A stretch of DNA of 64,000 bases from Sulfitobacter sp. 20_GPM-1509m (GCF_000620505.1 NZ_JIBC01000008.1:310001-374000), one strand, 5' to 3'; shown: positions 44,583-55,023, counted from the first letter of the stretch. Notes: generated by a model not told the origin, from the letters alone. Numbers and translations are program-made.

Positions 44583-47500
44583 ATGGCCCGTTTTTTCATT
44601 CACCGCCCGGTCTTTGCCTGGGTGATCGCCCTGGTTGTGATGCTGGTTGGCGCGCTTGGCCTGAATTCGCTGGCGATTGAGCAATACCCGCAGATTGCGC
44701 CGACCACCGTGCGGATTTCGGCGGTTTACACAGGTGCCTCGGCTGAAATCGTGGAATCCTCGGTGACGACCGTCATCGAAGACGCGATGACCGCGGTTGA
44801 CGGTCTGATTTACATGACCTCGAATTCGACCGCCGGATCGGCGTCGATCGCTCTGACCTTTGACGATTCCGTCGATGCGGACATTGCGCAGGTGCAGGTG
44901 CAGAACAAGCTGCAGCTGGTCACCTCGCAGCTGCCCGATGTGGTGCAGCAGCGCGGGGTGAGCGTTTCGCGGTCGACCAGTTCGATCCTGATGGTCGGGG
45001 CCCTGACCAGTGCAGACGGCGCGCGGTCGACGGTGGAGCTGGGCGATCTGGTGTCCCAGTTGATCGAAGACCCGGTCAAGCGCACCCCAGGTGTGGGGTC
45101 GATCAGCACCTTTGGATCGGGCTATGCCATGCGGATCTGGATGGACCCGATGAAAATGGTTCAATACCAGGTGACGCCTGCGGATGTGACAGCGGCGGTG
45201 GCGGCGCAGAACACCAATGTCACCGTCGGCGACCTTGGGGCGCAACCCAGTGCCGGCGGCCAGCGGGTCACGGTGCCGATTTCGGCGCAGTCGCAGTTGT
45301 CGACCGTGGAAGAGTTCGAGGGCATCCTGCTGCGCGTGGATCCCGATGGTTCGACCGTGTTTCTGGGAGATGTCGCAAAGATCGAGATCGGCCAGGAAAG
45401 CTATGGGGGGGATGCGCGTTACAACGGCAATCCGGCGGCGGGCTTTGCGGTGAACCTTGCGACGGGGGCGAATGCGGTTGATACCGCTGCGGCCGTGCGC
45501 AAGACGATCAGCGGACTGGTCGAGGGTCTGCCGCAGGGTGTCGAGGTGGTCTTTCCCTATGACACCTCGCCCTTTGTCGAGAAATCCATTTCGCAGGTCT
45601 ACAAGACGCTGATCGAGGCGGTGGTGCTGGTGTTCCTGGTGATCCTTGTGTTCCTGCAAAGCTGGCGCGCTACGCTGATCCCCGTCATCGCGATCCCGGT
45701 GGTTTTGCTGGGCACCTTTGCCGTGCTGGCCGCCGCCGGGTTCACCATCAACACGCTGACGATGTTCGCGCTGGTGCTGGCGATTGGCCTGCTGGTCGAT
45801 GATGCCATCGTGGTGGTCGAAAACGTCGAACGGGTGATGGAAGAGGACGGCATCGGTCCTGTCGCGGCCACCGAAAAGAGCATGGACGAGATCACCTCGG
45901 CGCTGGTGGGCATCGTGCTGGTGCTGTCGGCGGTGTTCCTGCCGATGGCCTTTATGGGCGGGGCCACGGGTGTGATCTATCGCCAGTTCTCGGTGACGAT
46001 CATCACGGCGATGGTGTTGTCGCTGGGCGTGGCGGTCATCCTGACGCCCGCAATGTGTGCCAGCCTGCTGAAGGCGCGCGGCCATGGGGACGGCATTGCA
46101 CCGGCACGCTGGTTCAACCGCAACCTTGACCGGGCCACCAACGGCTATGTCAGCGTCGTGACGCGATATGTAAAACGCCCGCTGCGGGCGCTGCTGGTGC
46201 TGGTCGCGGTGGTGGTCGGCATGGTTGCCCTGTTTGACCGGCTGCCCGGGTCGTTCCTGCCGGACGAGGATCAGGGCGTCGCGCTGGTCATTGTTCAGGG
46301 GCCTGACGGGTCCACCACCGAACAGACCAAGGCGCTGGTCGAGAAGGTCGAAACCTATCTGTTGAACGCCGAAAGCGACACCGTTGAATCGGTCTTTGCC
46401 GCCCTGGGCTTTGGTTTTGGTGGCAGTGGGCAAAGCAGTGCAATGGTGTTTGTGAAGCTGCGCGATTACGCCGAACGCGACGGATTTGACATTGCCGGAC
46501 TGGTGACGCGCGCAAACGGCTATTTCTTTTCCACAAACCGTCAGGGCAATATCTTTGTCCTGCAACCGCCTGCAATTCAGGGCCTGGGCAGTTCGTCGGG
46601 CTTTACCATGTACCTGACCGATCAGGGGGGGCAGGGGCAGGCAGCGCTGGCTGCGGCTGCCGACCAGCTGGTTGCGAATGCACAGGCGGACGGGCGGGTG
46701 ACATCCCTGCGCGGGAACGAAGCGGCGACCGAAACCGCGCTGCGGCTGGACATCGACCAGCAGAAGGCCGCGGCCTTTGGTCTGTCGATCACTGACGTGA
46801 ACGCGATGCTGTCGGTTATTTTTGCGGGCCGCGAGGTCAACGATTTTGCCCTGGGCAACGATCTGCGTCCGGTGATCGTGCAGGGGCAGGCCGACGCGCG
46901 GTCGCAGCCCGAGGACATCAACAGCTGGTACGCGCGCAACAGCGCGGGCGAGATGGTGTCCTTTGCCGCATTCTCGGACCAAAGCTGGACGCAGGAGCCG
47001 CAGGCGGTTGCACGCTATGGCGGCACGCGCGGCATGGAACTGAGCGGCGCGGCGGCGGCAGGTCTGTCTTCCAGCGACGGCATGAACGCGATGGAAGAGC
47101 TGGTGTCGGAACTTGACGGCAATTACGGGACCGCTTGGACCGGTCTGTCCTATCAGGAGCGGTTGTCGGGCAATCAGGCGCCGATGCTGTTCGCGCTGTC
47201 GGCCCTTGTGGTGTTTCTGGCGCTGGCCGCCTTGTACGAAAGCTGGACCGTGCCGCTGGCGGTGATGCTGACGGTTCCGATCGGGATTCTGGGCGCGCTT
47301 GCGGCGGCCTATTTTCTGGGACAGTCGAACGATGTCTACTTCAAGGTGGGTCTGCTGACGACCATCGGTTTGGCCGCGCGCAATGCCATCCTGATCGTGG
47401 AATTCGCCCAGTCCCAGGTGCACGAGGGCAAATCCGTGATCGAGGCGGCGCTGATCGCGTCGCGCCAGCGGCTGCGCCCCATTCTGATGACCACCTTTGC

Positions 47501-47690
47501 CTTCATGCTGGGCGTGCTGCCGCTGGCGATTGCATCCGGTGCCGGGGCAGGGGCGCAAAACTCGATTGGCATCGGGGTGCTGGGGGGCATGGCGTCGTCG
47601 GCGGTGTTGGGGATTTTCCTTGTGCCGGTGTTCTACGTCGCGGTTCTGAAACTGCGCCAGATGATATCGCGAAAGGAGAAACCAGCGTGA
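44583..47690 (+). CDS. RND multidrug efflux pump, HAE1 family
   Basis: Proton-driven inner-membrane transporter of 1035 residues, the normal AcrB-like length. The ATG at 44583 opens with MARFFIHRPVFAWVIAL, diagnostic of the family. The proton-relay Asp pair is in LLVDDAIVVVENV (about 404-405), the second half repeats the fold, and ARNAILIVEFAQ is seen in the C-terminal helices. Hydrophobic and amphiphilic drugs are the usual substrates. The stop overlaps the outer-membrane gene (GTGA). Confidence 0.94.
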   Translation: MARFFIHRPVFAWVIALVVMLVGALGLNSLAIEQYPQIAPTTVRISAVYTGASAEIVESSVTTVIEDAMTAVDGLIYMTSNSTAGSASIALTFDDSVDADIAQVQVQNKLQLVTSQLPDVVQQRGVSVSRSTSSILMVGALTSADGARSTVELGDLVSQLIEDPVKRTPGVGSISTFGSGYAMRIWMDPMKMVQYQVTPADVTAAVAAQNTNVTVGDLGAQPSAGGQRVTVPISAQSQLSTVEEFEGILLRVDPDGSTVFLGDVAKIEIGQESYGGDARYNGNPAAGFAVNLATGANAVDTAAAVRKTISGLVEGLPQGVEVVFPYDTSPFVEKSISQVYKTLIEAVVLVFLVILVFLQSWRATLIPVIAIPVVLLGTFAVLAAAGFTINTLTMFALVLAIGLLVDDAIVVVENVERVMEEDGIGPVAATEKSMDEITSALVGIVLVLSAVFLPMAFMGGATGVIYRQFSVTIITAMVLSLGVAVILTPAMCASLLKARGHGDGIAPARWFNRNLDRATNGYVSVVTRYVKRPLRALLVLVAVVVGMVALFDRLPGSFLPDEDQGVALVIVQGPDGSTTEQTKALVEKVETYLLNAESDTVESVFAALGFGFGGSGQSSAMVFVKLRDYAERDGFDIAGLVTRANGYFFSTNRQGNIFVLQPPAIQGLGSSSGFTMYLTDQGGQGQAALAAAADQLVANAQADGRVTSLRGNEAATETALRLDIDQQKAAAFGLSITDVNAMLSVIFAGREVNDFALGNDLRPVIVQGQADARSQPEDINSWYARNSAGEMVSFAAFSDQSWTQEPQAVARYGGTRGMELSGAAAAGLSSSDGMNAMEELVSELDGNYGTAWTGLSYQERLSGNQAPMLFALSALVVFLALAALYESWTVPLAVMLTVPIGILGALAAAYFLGQSNDVYFKVGLLTTIGLAARNAILIVEFAQSQVHEGKSVIEAALIASRQRLRPILMTTFAFMLGVLPLAIASGAGAGAQNSIGIGVLGGMASSAVLGIFLVPVFYVAVLKLRQMISRKEKPA

Positions 47691-49092
47691 CGCTTTTGAA
47701 CAGACCGCTCGCGGCGCTGTCCTGGGCAGCCTTGTTGCTGAGCATGGCCTGTGCGGCGGTGGGACCGGACCCCTCGACGGTGCCGACGCCTGCCTTGCAG
47801 GCCAGCTTTGCCGAAGGGGCGCCGGTCCCGGTGGGGCAGGTCGGCACACAGGCGTTCTGGCGCAGCTATAACGATGCGACGCTGACGCGCCTGATTGAAG
47901 CGGGGCTGGCGACCAACCTTGATATTCTGGCGGCAAACGAGCGTATCCGTGCGGCGCAGGCCGATGTCGCCGCTGCGCAGCCGCTGGCGACGCTACTGGG
48001 GGGCGAGGCGGCATCAGCCAGCCGTATACGCACCGGCGGAGGCGGGCAACCGACCAGCACGACGAGCACCGCCAACCTGTCGGCGGGTTTTGTGTTTGAT
48101 CTGTTTGGTGGCGCCCGCCGCGCGCGTCAAGGGGCTGAAGCCGCCGAGCTTTCGGCGCAGGCGCAGGCCGAGGTGACGCGGTTGGCGTGGCTGGCCGAGG
48201 TGATCGGCGCCTATTCCGACGCGCGCTATTACCAGCAGGCGCTGGCGCTGACTCGCGACACGATTTCCGCCCGTGAAGCGACGCTGAAGATCAACAACAC
48301 CATGCTAGACCTGGGTGGGGCCACCGATCTGGACATCGCGCAGACCAAGGCGTTGTTGCAGACGGCTCGCGCCGACCTGCCCAACTTCGAGGCGCTTTTC
48401 AACGCGCAGGTTTACCGTCTTTCGACGCTGCTGAACCTACAGGCCGCTCCGCTGATGGGACAGATGCAGCGCGGCGCGCCTGCGCTGCATATTCCTGCGG
48501 GGCCGGGAACAGGTGTGCCGGCCGAGCTGTTGCAGAACCGTCCAGATGTGCGCGCGGCGCGGTCCGATCTGTCGCAGGCGCTGGCCACTGTCGGAGTGGC
48601 CACTGCCGATATGCTGCCGTCGATTTCGTTGACGGGAACGGTTAGCGATACCGGTGGTGCGGACAGCTGGGGATTCGGTCCGCGCATTTCGCTGCCGGTG
48701 GTCAATCAGGGTCTGTTGCAGGCCACCCGCGCCCGTCGCGAGTCGGAGGCGCGGCAGGCTGATCTGGCGTGGCGGTCACAGATCGTGGCAGCGGTCGAGG
48801 ACGTACAGGTTGGACAATCGAACCTGCGCCGCTATCGTCAGCGCGTCAGCGCGTCAGCGCTCTGGATCAGGCGGCGGCGTCTTATCAAGAGGCCTATGCG
48901 CTGGCGCGCACCAACTTTGAGGCCGGTGCCACCGCATTGGTCGATTTGCTGGACGCCGACCGTCAGCACGCGGCGGCACGCTTGCAGGCTGCATCGGCCC
49001 GCAATGATGCGGCCAAGGCGTGGGCTACCCTGCAAATTGCGACAGGTGCCGGGGCGGCGGTGGCCGGCACTCCCAAGGTCGCGTTGCGCTAG
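47687..49092 (+). pseudogene. Outer-membrane efflux lipoprotein (NodT/TolC family), frameshifted
   Basis: Outer-membrane channel gene of the RND operon, starting at a GTG that overlaps the pump stop. The lipobox is LLSMAC. Family segments include NLDILAANERIRAAQADV and LLQNRPDVRAARSDL. At 48837-48860 the 8-mer GTCAGCGC is present three times; with two copies the frame continues as RVSALDQAAASYQEAYALAR to the natural end at 49092 (465 residues). With three, it shifts to an unrelated arginine-rich tail ending at 49135. Either the gene is switched off or altered by repeat slippage, or this is a sequencing error. Confidence 0.85.
48837..48860 (+). repeat. Tandem 8-bp repeat (3 x GTCAGCGC) causing a frameshift
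   Basis: Three perfect adjacent copies lie within the outer-membrane efflux gene. Because 8 is not divisible by 3, copy-number change moves the frame; two copies restore the family sequence downstream. Confidence 0.85.
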
Positions 49093-49242
49093 TTTCACGA
49101 AGGCGCTGACTTTGTCGTGCCTTCGAGTGTGCTGAACCACTTGTCGCCTTCGGGGACCTGCGGTTTTGAGCAGTTTTTCACGCGGGTGATACAAATGTTT
49201 CCCGAACTGAGAGCGAGAAATGACCTTGAAATTCCTGAGTGT

Positions 49243-49255
49243 TTCTCTAAGAGAA
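49243..49255. promoter_or_regulatory. Palindrome upstream of the first TonB receptor
   Basis: TTCTCT-A-AGAGAA is a perfect 13-bp palindrome 65 bp before the receptor start. An iron-responsive operator is plausible from the context, but it does not clearly match Fur, RirA or Irr consensus sites. Confidence 0.3.
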
Positions 49256-49319
49256 GACGCAGGCAGCGATGGAGCAATCCCGGCAACCTAAAAATCAGAT
49301 ATTTTTGGGGAGATTTGGG

Positions 49320-51305
49320 GTGAAAAAATCGCAAGTATTGGCTTGTCTTGCTGTCGGATTTGCACCAGTGGTTGCTGTCGCGCAAGACACCGACGACGGG
49401 GCGTTTCTGGGAACTATCGTTTTGACGATGCCAATGGTTCCCGGCCTTGAAGACGATGAAATCACGGTCACCAGCGAAGGACTTGCTCTGAGCAATCCCG
49501 CAGATCTGTCAGAGATGTTTGTCGCCGAGCCGACGATTTCGGTCGGCAGCTCCATCCCGATGTCACAAAAAGTCTATGTCAACGGGATCGAAGAAAACAA
49601 CCTTGCGATCACCATTGACGGCGCGCGCCAGAACAACCGAGTTTTTCACCACAACACAACAACGCTGATCGACCCCGCGCTGCTGAAATCGGCGCGTGTG
49701 GATCCGGGTGTGGCACCCGCCGATGCCGGGCCAGGCGCATTGGGCGGCGCGCTGGCCTATGAAACCAAGGACGCTGCCGACCTGCTGATGCCGGATCAGA
49801 ACTTTGGGGGCCGGTACAAGGTCGAATACGACAGCAATGGTGACATCCTCTCGAACAGCATCGCGCTCTACGGGCGCGAGGGGGCCTTCGAGTATCTGGG
49901 GTTCTTCAAGGTGGCGCAGGGTGACCTGCGCACGGACGGCAATGGCGCGGAGATTGTGGGATCGGGCACCGATCTGCTCAGCGGGCTGGGCAAGATTGCC
50001 TACGAAACGGAGACCGGCCATCGGTTCGAACTCTCCTATGAACGGGTCATCGACGACGAAAGTCGCCCCTATCGCGCCAATATCGGTGCAATCGTGGGCG
50101 GCAGACCCGTCCCACCGACCCGGCCCTATGAACTGGACCGGACCAATATCATTCTCAGCTACAGCACCACGTCTCCCACAGCCATGTGGGACCCCACCTT
50201 CCGGCTTGCCTACAGCGGGACTGAACTGTTCAACGACGAAAGCGATCTGTCCACCGCTCAGACCACACGGGGCGAAACGACCAGCCTGAACGGGGAAGTT
50301 TCCAATCGGTTCCAGCTTGGTTGGGGCGAGTTGAACGCCGGTCTCGATTTCTACTCGGACACGGGCGATATGAATTACCTGGATCTCGCGGGCGGCGGAC
50401 CGGCCGAGTTCTCCGAGGAGAAGCTGAGCAACATCGGCGTGTTTGCACAGGTCAGAATGGACGCAGGACCCCGTTCGCGCCTGTCCTTTGGCGCGCGCGC
50501 GGATTTCCAGAATTTCGAAGGCACGGACGGGTCCGAGCAGTCGGAATCGGGCCTGTCGGGCAACATTTCCGGCGAATTCGACGTTACCGACCGGCTTACG
50601 GTCAGCGCGGGCTACTCCCATGTCTGGGGCGGTCTGGAATTGGCCGAAAACTACATTCTCAACCCTGGCTGGACCTATCCGGCCGAAGGGATCACGCCCA
50701 CGACTGCCGATAACATCTATCTGGCGGCCAACTATTCTTTCGGTGCCTGGATCGTCGACGGCAAAGTGTTTGCCACCGACATTGATGATGCGCGCGCCGC
50801 AAGCTACCGCGCGGGGCCTGCTGAATCCGTGGATGTCGCGGCACGCGGGTTCGAATTAGGGATCGGTACGGCATGGGAAGGCGGGTTTTTCCGCGCAGGT
50901 TTTGCACGAATCGACACCAAGCTTAACGGACGTCCGGCGGATTCCTATACCGGCAACTATCTGACCATGCCGATGGGCGATTTCCTGAAGTTCCAAGTTG
51001 CGCACCGGCTGGACAACGGTCTGTTGCTGGGCGGCGATGTGGAAGTGGCCTTTGACTTCAAGGACACATACGATTCCACCACCGGCGGGCGGGGTCCGAC
51101 GCTGGACGGCTATACGGTCGCCAACGCCTTCATGGAATATTCACCCTCGCGCGTGAAGAACCTGACCCTGCGCGCCGAGATCAACAACATTTTCGACGAA
51201 AATTATGCCAGCCGCGCGACGTATGGCCAGGAATTCGTCGGAGAGGTCGAGCCGCTGTACGAACCCGGACGCTCCATCCGGCTGAGCGCCGAGATCCTGT
51301 TCTGA
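49320..51305 (+). CDS. TonB-dependent outer-membrane receptor (heme/siderophore type)
   Basis: A 661-residue gated porin. I take the GTG at 49320 as start: GGGGAGA lies 7 bases upstream and a signal peptide follows (VLACLAVGFAPVVAVAQ); a start at 49269 would bury it. The plug domain has VYVNGIEENNLAITIDGAR and the ALGGALAYETKDAADLL segment, which are closer in style to heme-utilisation receptors than to FhuA. The barrel ends in RLSAEILF with the terminal Phe. It is followed after 25 bp by a siderophore-type ABC importer, so the ligand class is uncertain. Confidence 0.9.
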   Translation: MKKSQVLACLAVGFAPVVAVAQDTDDGAFLGTIVLTMPMVPGLEDDEITVTSEGLALSNPADLSEMFVAEPTISVGSSIPMSQKVYVNGIEENNLAITIDGARQNNRVFHHNTTTLIDPALLKSARVDPGVAPADAGPGALGGALAYETKDAADLLMPDQNFGGRYKVEYDSNGDILSNSIALYGREGAFEYLGFFKVAQGDLRTDGNGAEIVGSGTDLLSGLGKIAYETETGHRFELSYERVIDDESRPYRANIGAIVGGRPVPPTRPYELDRTNIILSYSTTSPTAMWDPTFRLAYSGTELFNDESDLSTAQTTRGETTSLNGEVSNRFQLGWGELNAGLDFYSDTGDMNYLDLAGGGPAEFSEEKLSNIGVFAQVRMDAGPRSRLSFGARADFQNFEGTDGSEQSESGLSGNISGEFDVTDRLTVSAGYSHVWGGLELAENYILNPGWTYPAEGITPTTADNIYLAANYSFGAWIVDGKVFATDIDDARAASYRAGPAESVDVAARGFELGIGTAWEGGFFRAGFARIDTKLNGRPADSYTGNYLTMPMGDFLKFQVAHRLDNGLLLGGDVEVAFDFKDTYDSTTGGRGPTLDGYTVANAFMEYSPSRVKNLTLRAEINNIFDENYASRATYGQEFVGEVEPLYEPGRSIRLSAEILF

Positions 51306-51330
51306 TCGGCGGGCGAAAGGGTTCCTTATC

Positions 51331-52221
51331 ATGCACAGGCTCATTAGTTTTGTGATGTTTCTCCTCGCCGCTCAGGCCCAAGCTCAGAGCGTCGAGGTGC
51401 AAAGCTTTGCCGGGCGTATTCAGGCACCGGTGTTGCCGAAAAAGATCGTTGTGCTTGATCTGGCGGCACTGGACAGCCTGACCGCATTGGGCGTGCAACC
51501 TGCGGGCCTGACCAGCGACGTTTATCTTCCTTACCTAGAAGATGCGGCAGATGATGCGGTGGCTGTCGGGTCATTGTTCGAACCCGATTTCGAAGCGATC
51601 TTTGCCATGGCGCCCGATCTTATCATTGCCGGCGGGCGCAGCTCTGAACAGGTGCCGGAACTGGCACGCATCGCGCCGACGCTGGATATGACGATCTGGG
51701 ACAATACTGTCGAGGAAGGTCTGGCGCGGCTGGCGGCCTATGGCCGGATTTTTGAAAAGCAGGCAGTAGCGGACAGCCTGATCGCGCAGTTCAATGCCAA
51801 ACTATCCAACGTCAGAGCAACCGTTTCAGGCAGCGGCCGGGCGTTGATCGTGATGACCAATGGCCCGAAAATCAGCGCCTATGGCGCGGGTGGGCGGTTT
51901 GGCTGGCTGCACGATGCCTTGGGGTTGCCCGAGGCGGTGGCGAGCGTGGAAAAGGCAACACATGGGGAAGCCATCAGCTTCGAGTTCATTCGCGAAGCCA
52001 ACCCCGACATTCTGTTCGTGATCGACCGCATGGCGGCCATAGGGCAGGACAGCGAGAGCGCCCGTGCAACACTGGACAATGTGCTGGTTCACGAGACGAC
52101 CGCCTGGAAAACGGGGCAGGTGATACACCTGAGCGCCGGCCCGATCTATCTTGCGGGGGGAGGCATTCAATCCATGACCCTGACCTTGGATGAAATCCTG
52201 GCCGCTCTCAAAGATCGGTAG
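51331..52221 (+). CDS. Siderophore ABC transporter substrate-binding protein (FatB/CeuA-like)
   Basis: Class III periplasmic binding protein of 296 residues with a signal peptide ending at QAQAQS. Two lobes are joined by a long helix; family segments are KIVVLDLAALDSLTALGV, LIIAGGRSSEQV and the PKISAYGAGGRFGWLHDALGLPEA stretch, of which RFGWLHDALG is diagnostic for the FatB/YclQ/CeuA group. These proteins bind catecholate or carboxylate ferric siderophores. First gene of the ABC set, 3 bp before the permease gene. Confidence 0.9.
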   Translation: MHRLISFVMFLLAAQAQAQSVEVQSFAGRIQAPVLPKKIVVLDLAALDSLTALGVQPAGLTSDVYLPYLEDAADDAVAVGSLFEPDFEAIFAMAPDLIIAGGRSSEQVPELARIAPTLDMTIWDNTVEEGLARLAAYGRIFEKQAVADSLIAQFNAKLSNVRATVSGSGRALIVMTNGPKISAYGAGGRFGWLHDALGLPEAVASVEKATHGEAISFEFIREANPDILFVIDRMAAIGQDSESARATLDNVLVHETTAWKTGQVIHLSAGPIYLAGGGIQSMTLTLDEILAALKDR

Positions 52222-52224
52222 ACG

Positions 52225-53172
52225 ATGGCAATTGCACTTGGCCTGACGCTGTTCCTGTTGTTGCTGGCGTCTCTGTTCGTCGGCGTGATCGACATCTCCT
52301 GGGCGGCACTGGGATCAGACCCCGAAGCGCTGCAACTGATGGCGATTAGTCGCGCGCCGCGGACAATTGCCGTGGTGATTTCGGGCGGTGCGCTGGCGGT
52401 GAGCGGAGCGATCATGCAGATGCTGGTGCGCAACAGGTTTGTAGAGCCAATGACAGCAGGCACAGGTCAGGGAGCTGCATTAGGTATTTTGTTGGTGACC
52501 CTTTATGCCCCTGCTGCTTCCATTCTGGTCAAGATGGTGCTGGCGTCGGTTACCGCTCTGGCGTCGGGGGCAGGGTTTCTGGCCATCGTCCACCGCTTGC
52601 CGCCAACCCAGCCCCTGATGGTCGCATTGGTCGGGTTGATCTATGGTGGAATTATCGGTGCCTGCGTCACCTTTGTCGCCTATCAGGCGGACCTGCTGCA
52701 ATATGTCGAGATCTGGATGAACGGCGAGTTCTCCGGGGTCTTGCAAGGGCGCTATGAGTTGCTCTGGGTGGTCGCACTGGTCGCGGGGCTTTGCTATCTG
52801 GCTGCCGATCAGTTTGCGATTGTCGGCATGGGGCGTACCGCCAGCATCAATCTGGGCCTGAACTACACCCAGACGATGATCCTGGGGCTGCTCGCAATTT
52901 CTGTGGTGACCGCGTTGACCGTCGTCACCGTGGGTATGATCCCTTTTGTCGGGTTGGTCGTGCCCAGCATCGTTGCACGCCTGTCCGGTGACAATCTGCG
53001 TCACAGTTTGCCGCTGACTGCCATGAGCGGCGCGGCACTGGTGCTGGCAAGTGATATTGTGGGGCGCCTTGTGCGCTATCCTTATGAAATCCCCGTCGGA
53101 ACGGTCTTTGGCGTGATCGGCGCCGTCTTGTTTCTGTGGCTGCTTTACGCGCCGAAACGTCATGCTTCATAA
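52225..53172 (+). CDS. Ferric siderophore ABC permease (FecCD family), first
   Basis: A 315-residue permease with about nine helices. Markers are SRAPRTIAVVISGGALAVSGAIMQ, of which GGALAVSGAIMQ is typical, the PMTAGTGQGAALG segment and the GMIPFVGLVVPSIVARL loop that contacts the ATPase. It overlaps the second permease by 11 bp. Confidence 0.92.
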   Translation: MAIALGLTLFLLLLASLFVGVIDISWAALGSDPEALQLMAISRAPRTIAVVISGGALAVSGAIMQMLVRNRFVEPMTAGTGQGAALGILLVTLYAPAASILVKMVLASVTALASGAGFLAIVHRLPPTQPLMVALVGLIYGGIIGACVTFVAYQADLLQYVEIWMNGEFSGVLQGRYELLWVVALVAGLCYLAADQFAIVGMGRTASINLGLNYTQTMILGLLAISVVTALTVVTVGMIPFVGLVVPSIVARLSGDNLRHSLPLTAMSGAALVLASDIVGRLVRYPYEIPVGTVFGVIGAVLFLWLLYAPKRHAS

Positions 53173-54109
53173 ACGGCTTTGCGTTCTTGCGCTGCTGCTG
53201 CTGTGTGTCTGTGTCGCGGGCTATCTGCTGCTGGGGTCGCGGGGCAACTGGGGTTTCGTGCTGTCGTTTCGCGGTAACAAGCTGGTGGCCCTGCTGCTGG
53301 TTGCTGTGTCTGTTTCAACCGCGACCGTCTTGTTTCAGACCGTGACGCAGAACCATATCCTTACCCCCGCCATCATGGGTTTCGATGCGCTTTACCTACT
53401 GATCCTGTCTGTATCGGTCTTTGTTCTTGGTGCGCAACAATTTGTCCATCTTTCTGAAACTGGGCGGTTTCTGCTGAACACCACATTGATGATGGGGGCG
53501 GCCCTGATGTTGTTCGGAACCCTGCTGGGACGGGCGCGAAGTGATCTGTTTCGCATGATCCTGACGGGGATCATATTTGCCGGGCTGTTCCGTTCGATCA
53601 CGGGCTTTATCCAGCGCATGATTGATCCGAACGACTATGTGGTGGTGCAATTCAGCTCTTTTGCTCGGTTTTCACGGATCAACCTTCCGTTGCTGGCCAT
53701 CGCGGCGGCACTGACCTTTGCGGGTTGTTTTGCGGCCTGGAGAATGCGGCACAGGCTGGACGTGCTTGCATTGGGGTCGGATGCCGCCACCAATCTGGGA
53801 GTGAATCCACGCGAGGGTATGTTTCAGGTTCTGTTTGTTGTTTCGGTGCTGGTCTCTGTCTCGACTGCTTTGGTGGGGCCGCTGGCCTTTCTTGGGCTTT
53901 TGGTCGTTAGCGTCGCGCGGCAGATCACGCCGACAGAAACGCATGGGCTGTTGCTGCCTTCGGCTGCCTTGGTCTGTGCAATCACGCTGGTCGGCGGACA
54001 GCTTGTGTTGGAACATCTTTTGAATTTGAACACCCCGCTGATCGTGGTCGTCGACATGATCGGTGGCCTTGTTTTTCTGGGGCTTTTGTTGCGGAGAAAA
54101 CGCAGATGA
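53162..54109 (+). CDS. Ferric siderophore ABC permease (FecCD family), second
   Basis: A 315-residue permease paired with the preceding one. It has the NKLVALLLVAVSVSTATVLFQ helix, LTPAIMGFDALYLLI and the coupling loop GPLAFLGLLVVSVARQI. The two permeases form the translocation path; the arrangement (binding protein, permease, permease, ATPase) is that of FatBCD/CeuBCDE/YclNOPQ systems. It overlaps the ATPase gene by 4 bp. Confidence 0.92.
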   Translation: MLHKRLCVLALLLLCVCVAGYLLLGSRGNWGFVLSFRGNKLVALLLVAVSVSTATVLFQTVTQNHILTPAIMGFDALYLLILSVSVFVLGAQQFVHLSETGRFLLNTTLMMGAALMLFGTLLGRARSDLFRMILTGIIFAGLFRSITGFIQRMIDPNDYVVVQFSSFARFSRINLPLLAIAAALTFAGCFAAWRMRHRLDVLALGSDAATNLGVNPREGMFQVLFVVSVLVSVSTALVGPLAFLGLLVVSVARQITPTETHGLLLPSAALVCAITLVGGQLVLEHLLNLNTPLIVVVDMIGGLVFLGLLLRRKRR

Positions 54110-54858
54110 TTGTTGTCACTGATCTGAGCCACGACAGGGACGGTGTCGCGACACTGAAGAACATCAATCTTTCGATTGAGCGGGGCGGAGTGACCGCGCT
54201 GATCGGTCCGAATGGTGCCGGAAAGTCGACGCTGCTGTCGTTGATGTCCCGCCTTTTGCCCATTCAGCGGGGAACGATTATGGTGGATGACTTGCAAATA
54301 GGCCGGTGCCCCAACGATGTGCTGGCCCGCAAGTTGGCCATACTGCCCCAAAGCAACGACACCGCGCCTTTGTTGACGGTGCGCGAACTGGTCAGCTTTG
54401 GCCGCTACCCTTATCACAAGGGCCGACCGGACCAGCGTGACCGCGAAAAGGTCGAGGAAGCGATTGTTGCCCTTGGTTTGCAGCCCTTGGCAGAGCGGCG
54501 GCTGGACAGTTTGTCGGGCGGCCAGCGGCAACGGGCACAAGTGGCGATGACCTTTGCGCAGGATACGGATTATGTCCTACTGGACGAACCTTTGAACAAC
54601 CTGGATATCGCTGCATCGCGTTCGCTTATGGCTGTGTTGCAAGAATTGGCACGGAACCACGACCGGACGATCGTGATCGTGCTTCACGATATTAACTACG
54701 CTGCGGCCTATGCGGATCGGATCGTTGCAATGAAGGACGGGCAGATCGTGGCATCCGGGTCGCCTGACGAAGTTCTGACCGAAACGCTGCTTTGGACAGT
54801 TTTCGAGACAAATCCAAAGGTTCACCGGATTGGCGCCAAGGTGATGGTTCAAGTTTAG
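54106..54858 (+). CDS. Ferric siderophore ABC ATP-binding protein
   Basis: A 250-residue ATPase. Walker A is GPNGAGKST (36-44), the Q-loop is ILPQSNDTAP, the signature is LSGGQRQRAQVAM and Walker B is DYVLLDEPLNNLD, with the H-loop in IVIVLHDINYAA. The SFGRYPYHKG segment after the Q-loop is typical of the YclP/CeuD group. Last gene of the first iron-uptake operon. Confidence 0.93.
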   Translation: MIVVTDLSHDRDGVATLKNINLSIERGGVTALIGPNGAGKSTLLSLMSRLLPIQRGTIMVDDLQIGRCPNDVLARKLAILPQSNDTAPLLTVRELVSFGRYPYHKGRPDQRDREKVEEAIVALGLQPLAERRLDSLSGGQRQRAQVAMTFAQDTDYVLLDEPLNNLDIAASRSLMAVLQELARNHDRTIVIVLHDINYAAAYADRIVAMKDGQIVASGSPDEVLTETLLWTVFETNPKVHRIGAKVMVQV

Positions 54859-55023
54859 TTTAGATCGTTTGTCAGGTACGGGCACTGCGCGTTCCTGTCT
54901 TTGGCGCTGGATGTGTCACCTGGCAATTAATTGTAAGATTGCGGCGTTTTTTGATGGAGGATGCAGTTAATTTGAGACTAAGAGTGTCGCCAGTTTCAAA
55001 TTATCTGCATCGGCAGCGACGCG
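54859..55023. other. Intergenic region before transposase debris
   Basis: AT-richer sequence with a T6 run near 54946 but no clear hairpin. No gene was recognised. It joins the iron operon to the IS-derived patch. Confidence 0.3.
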
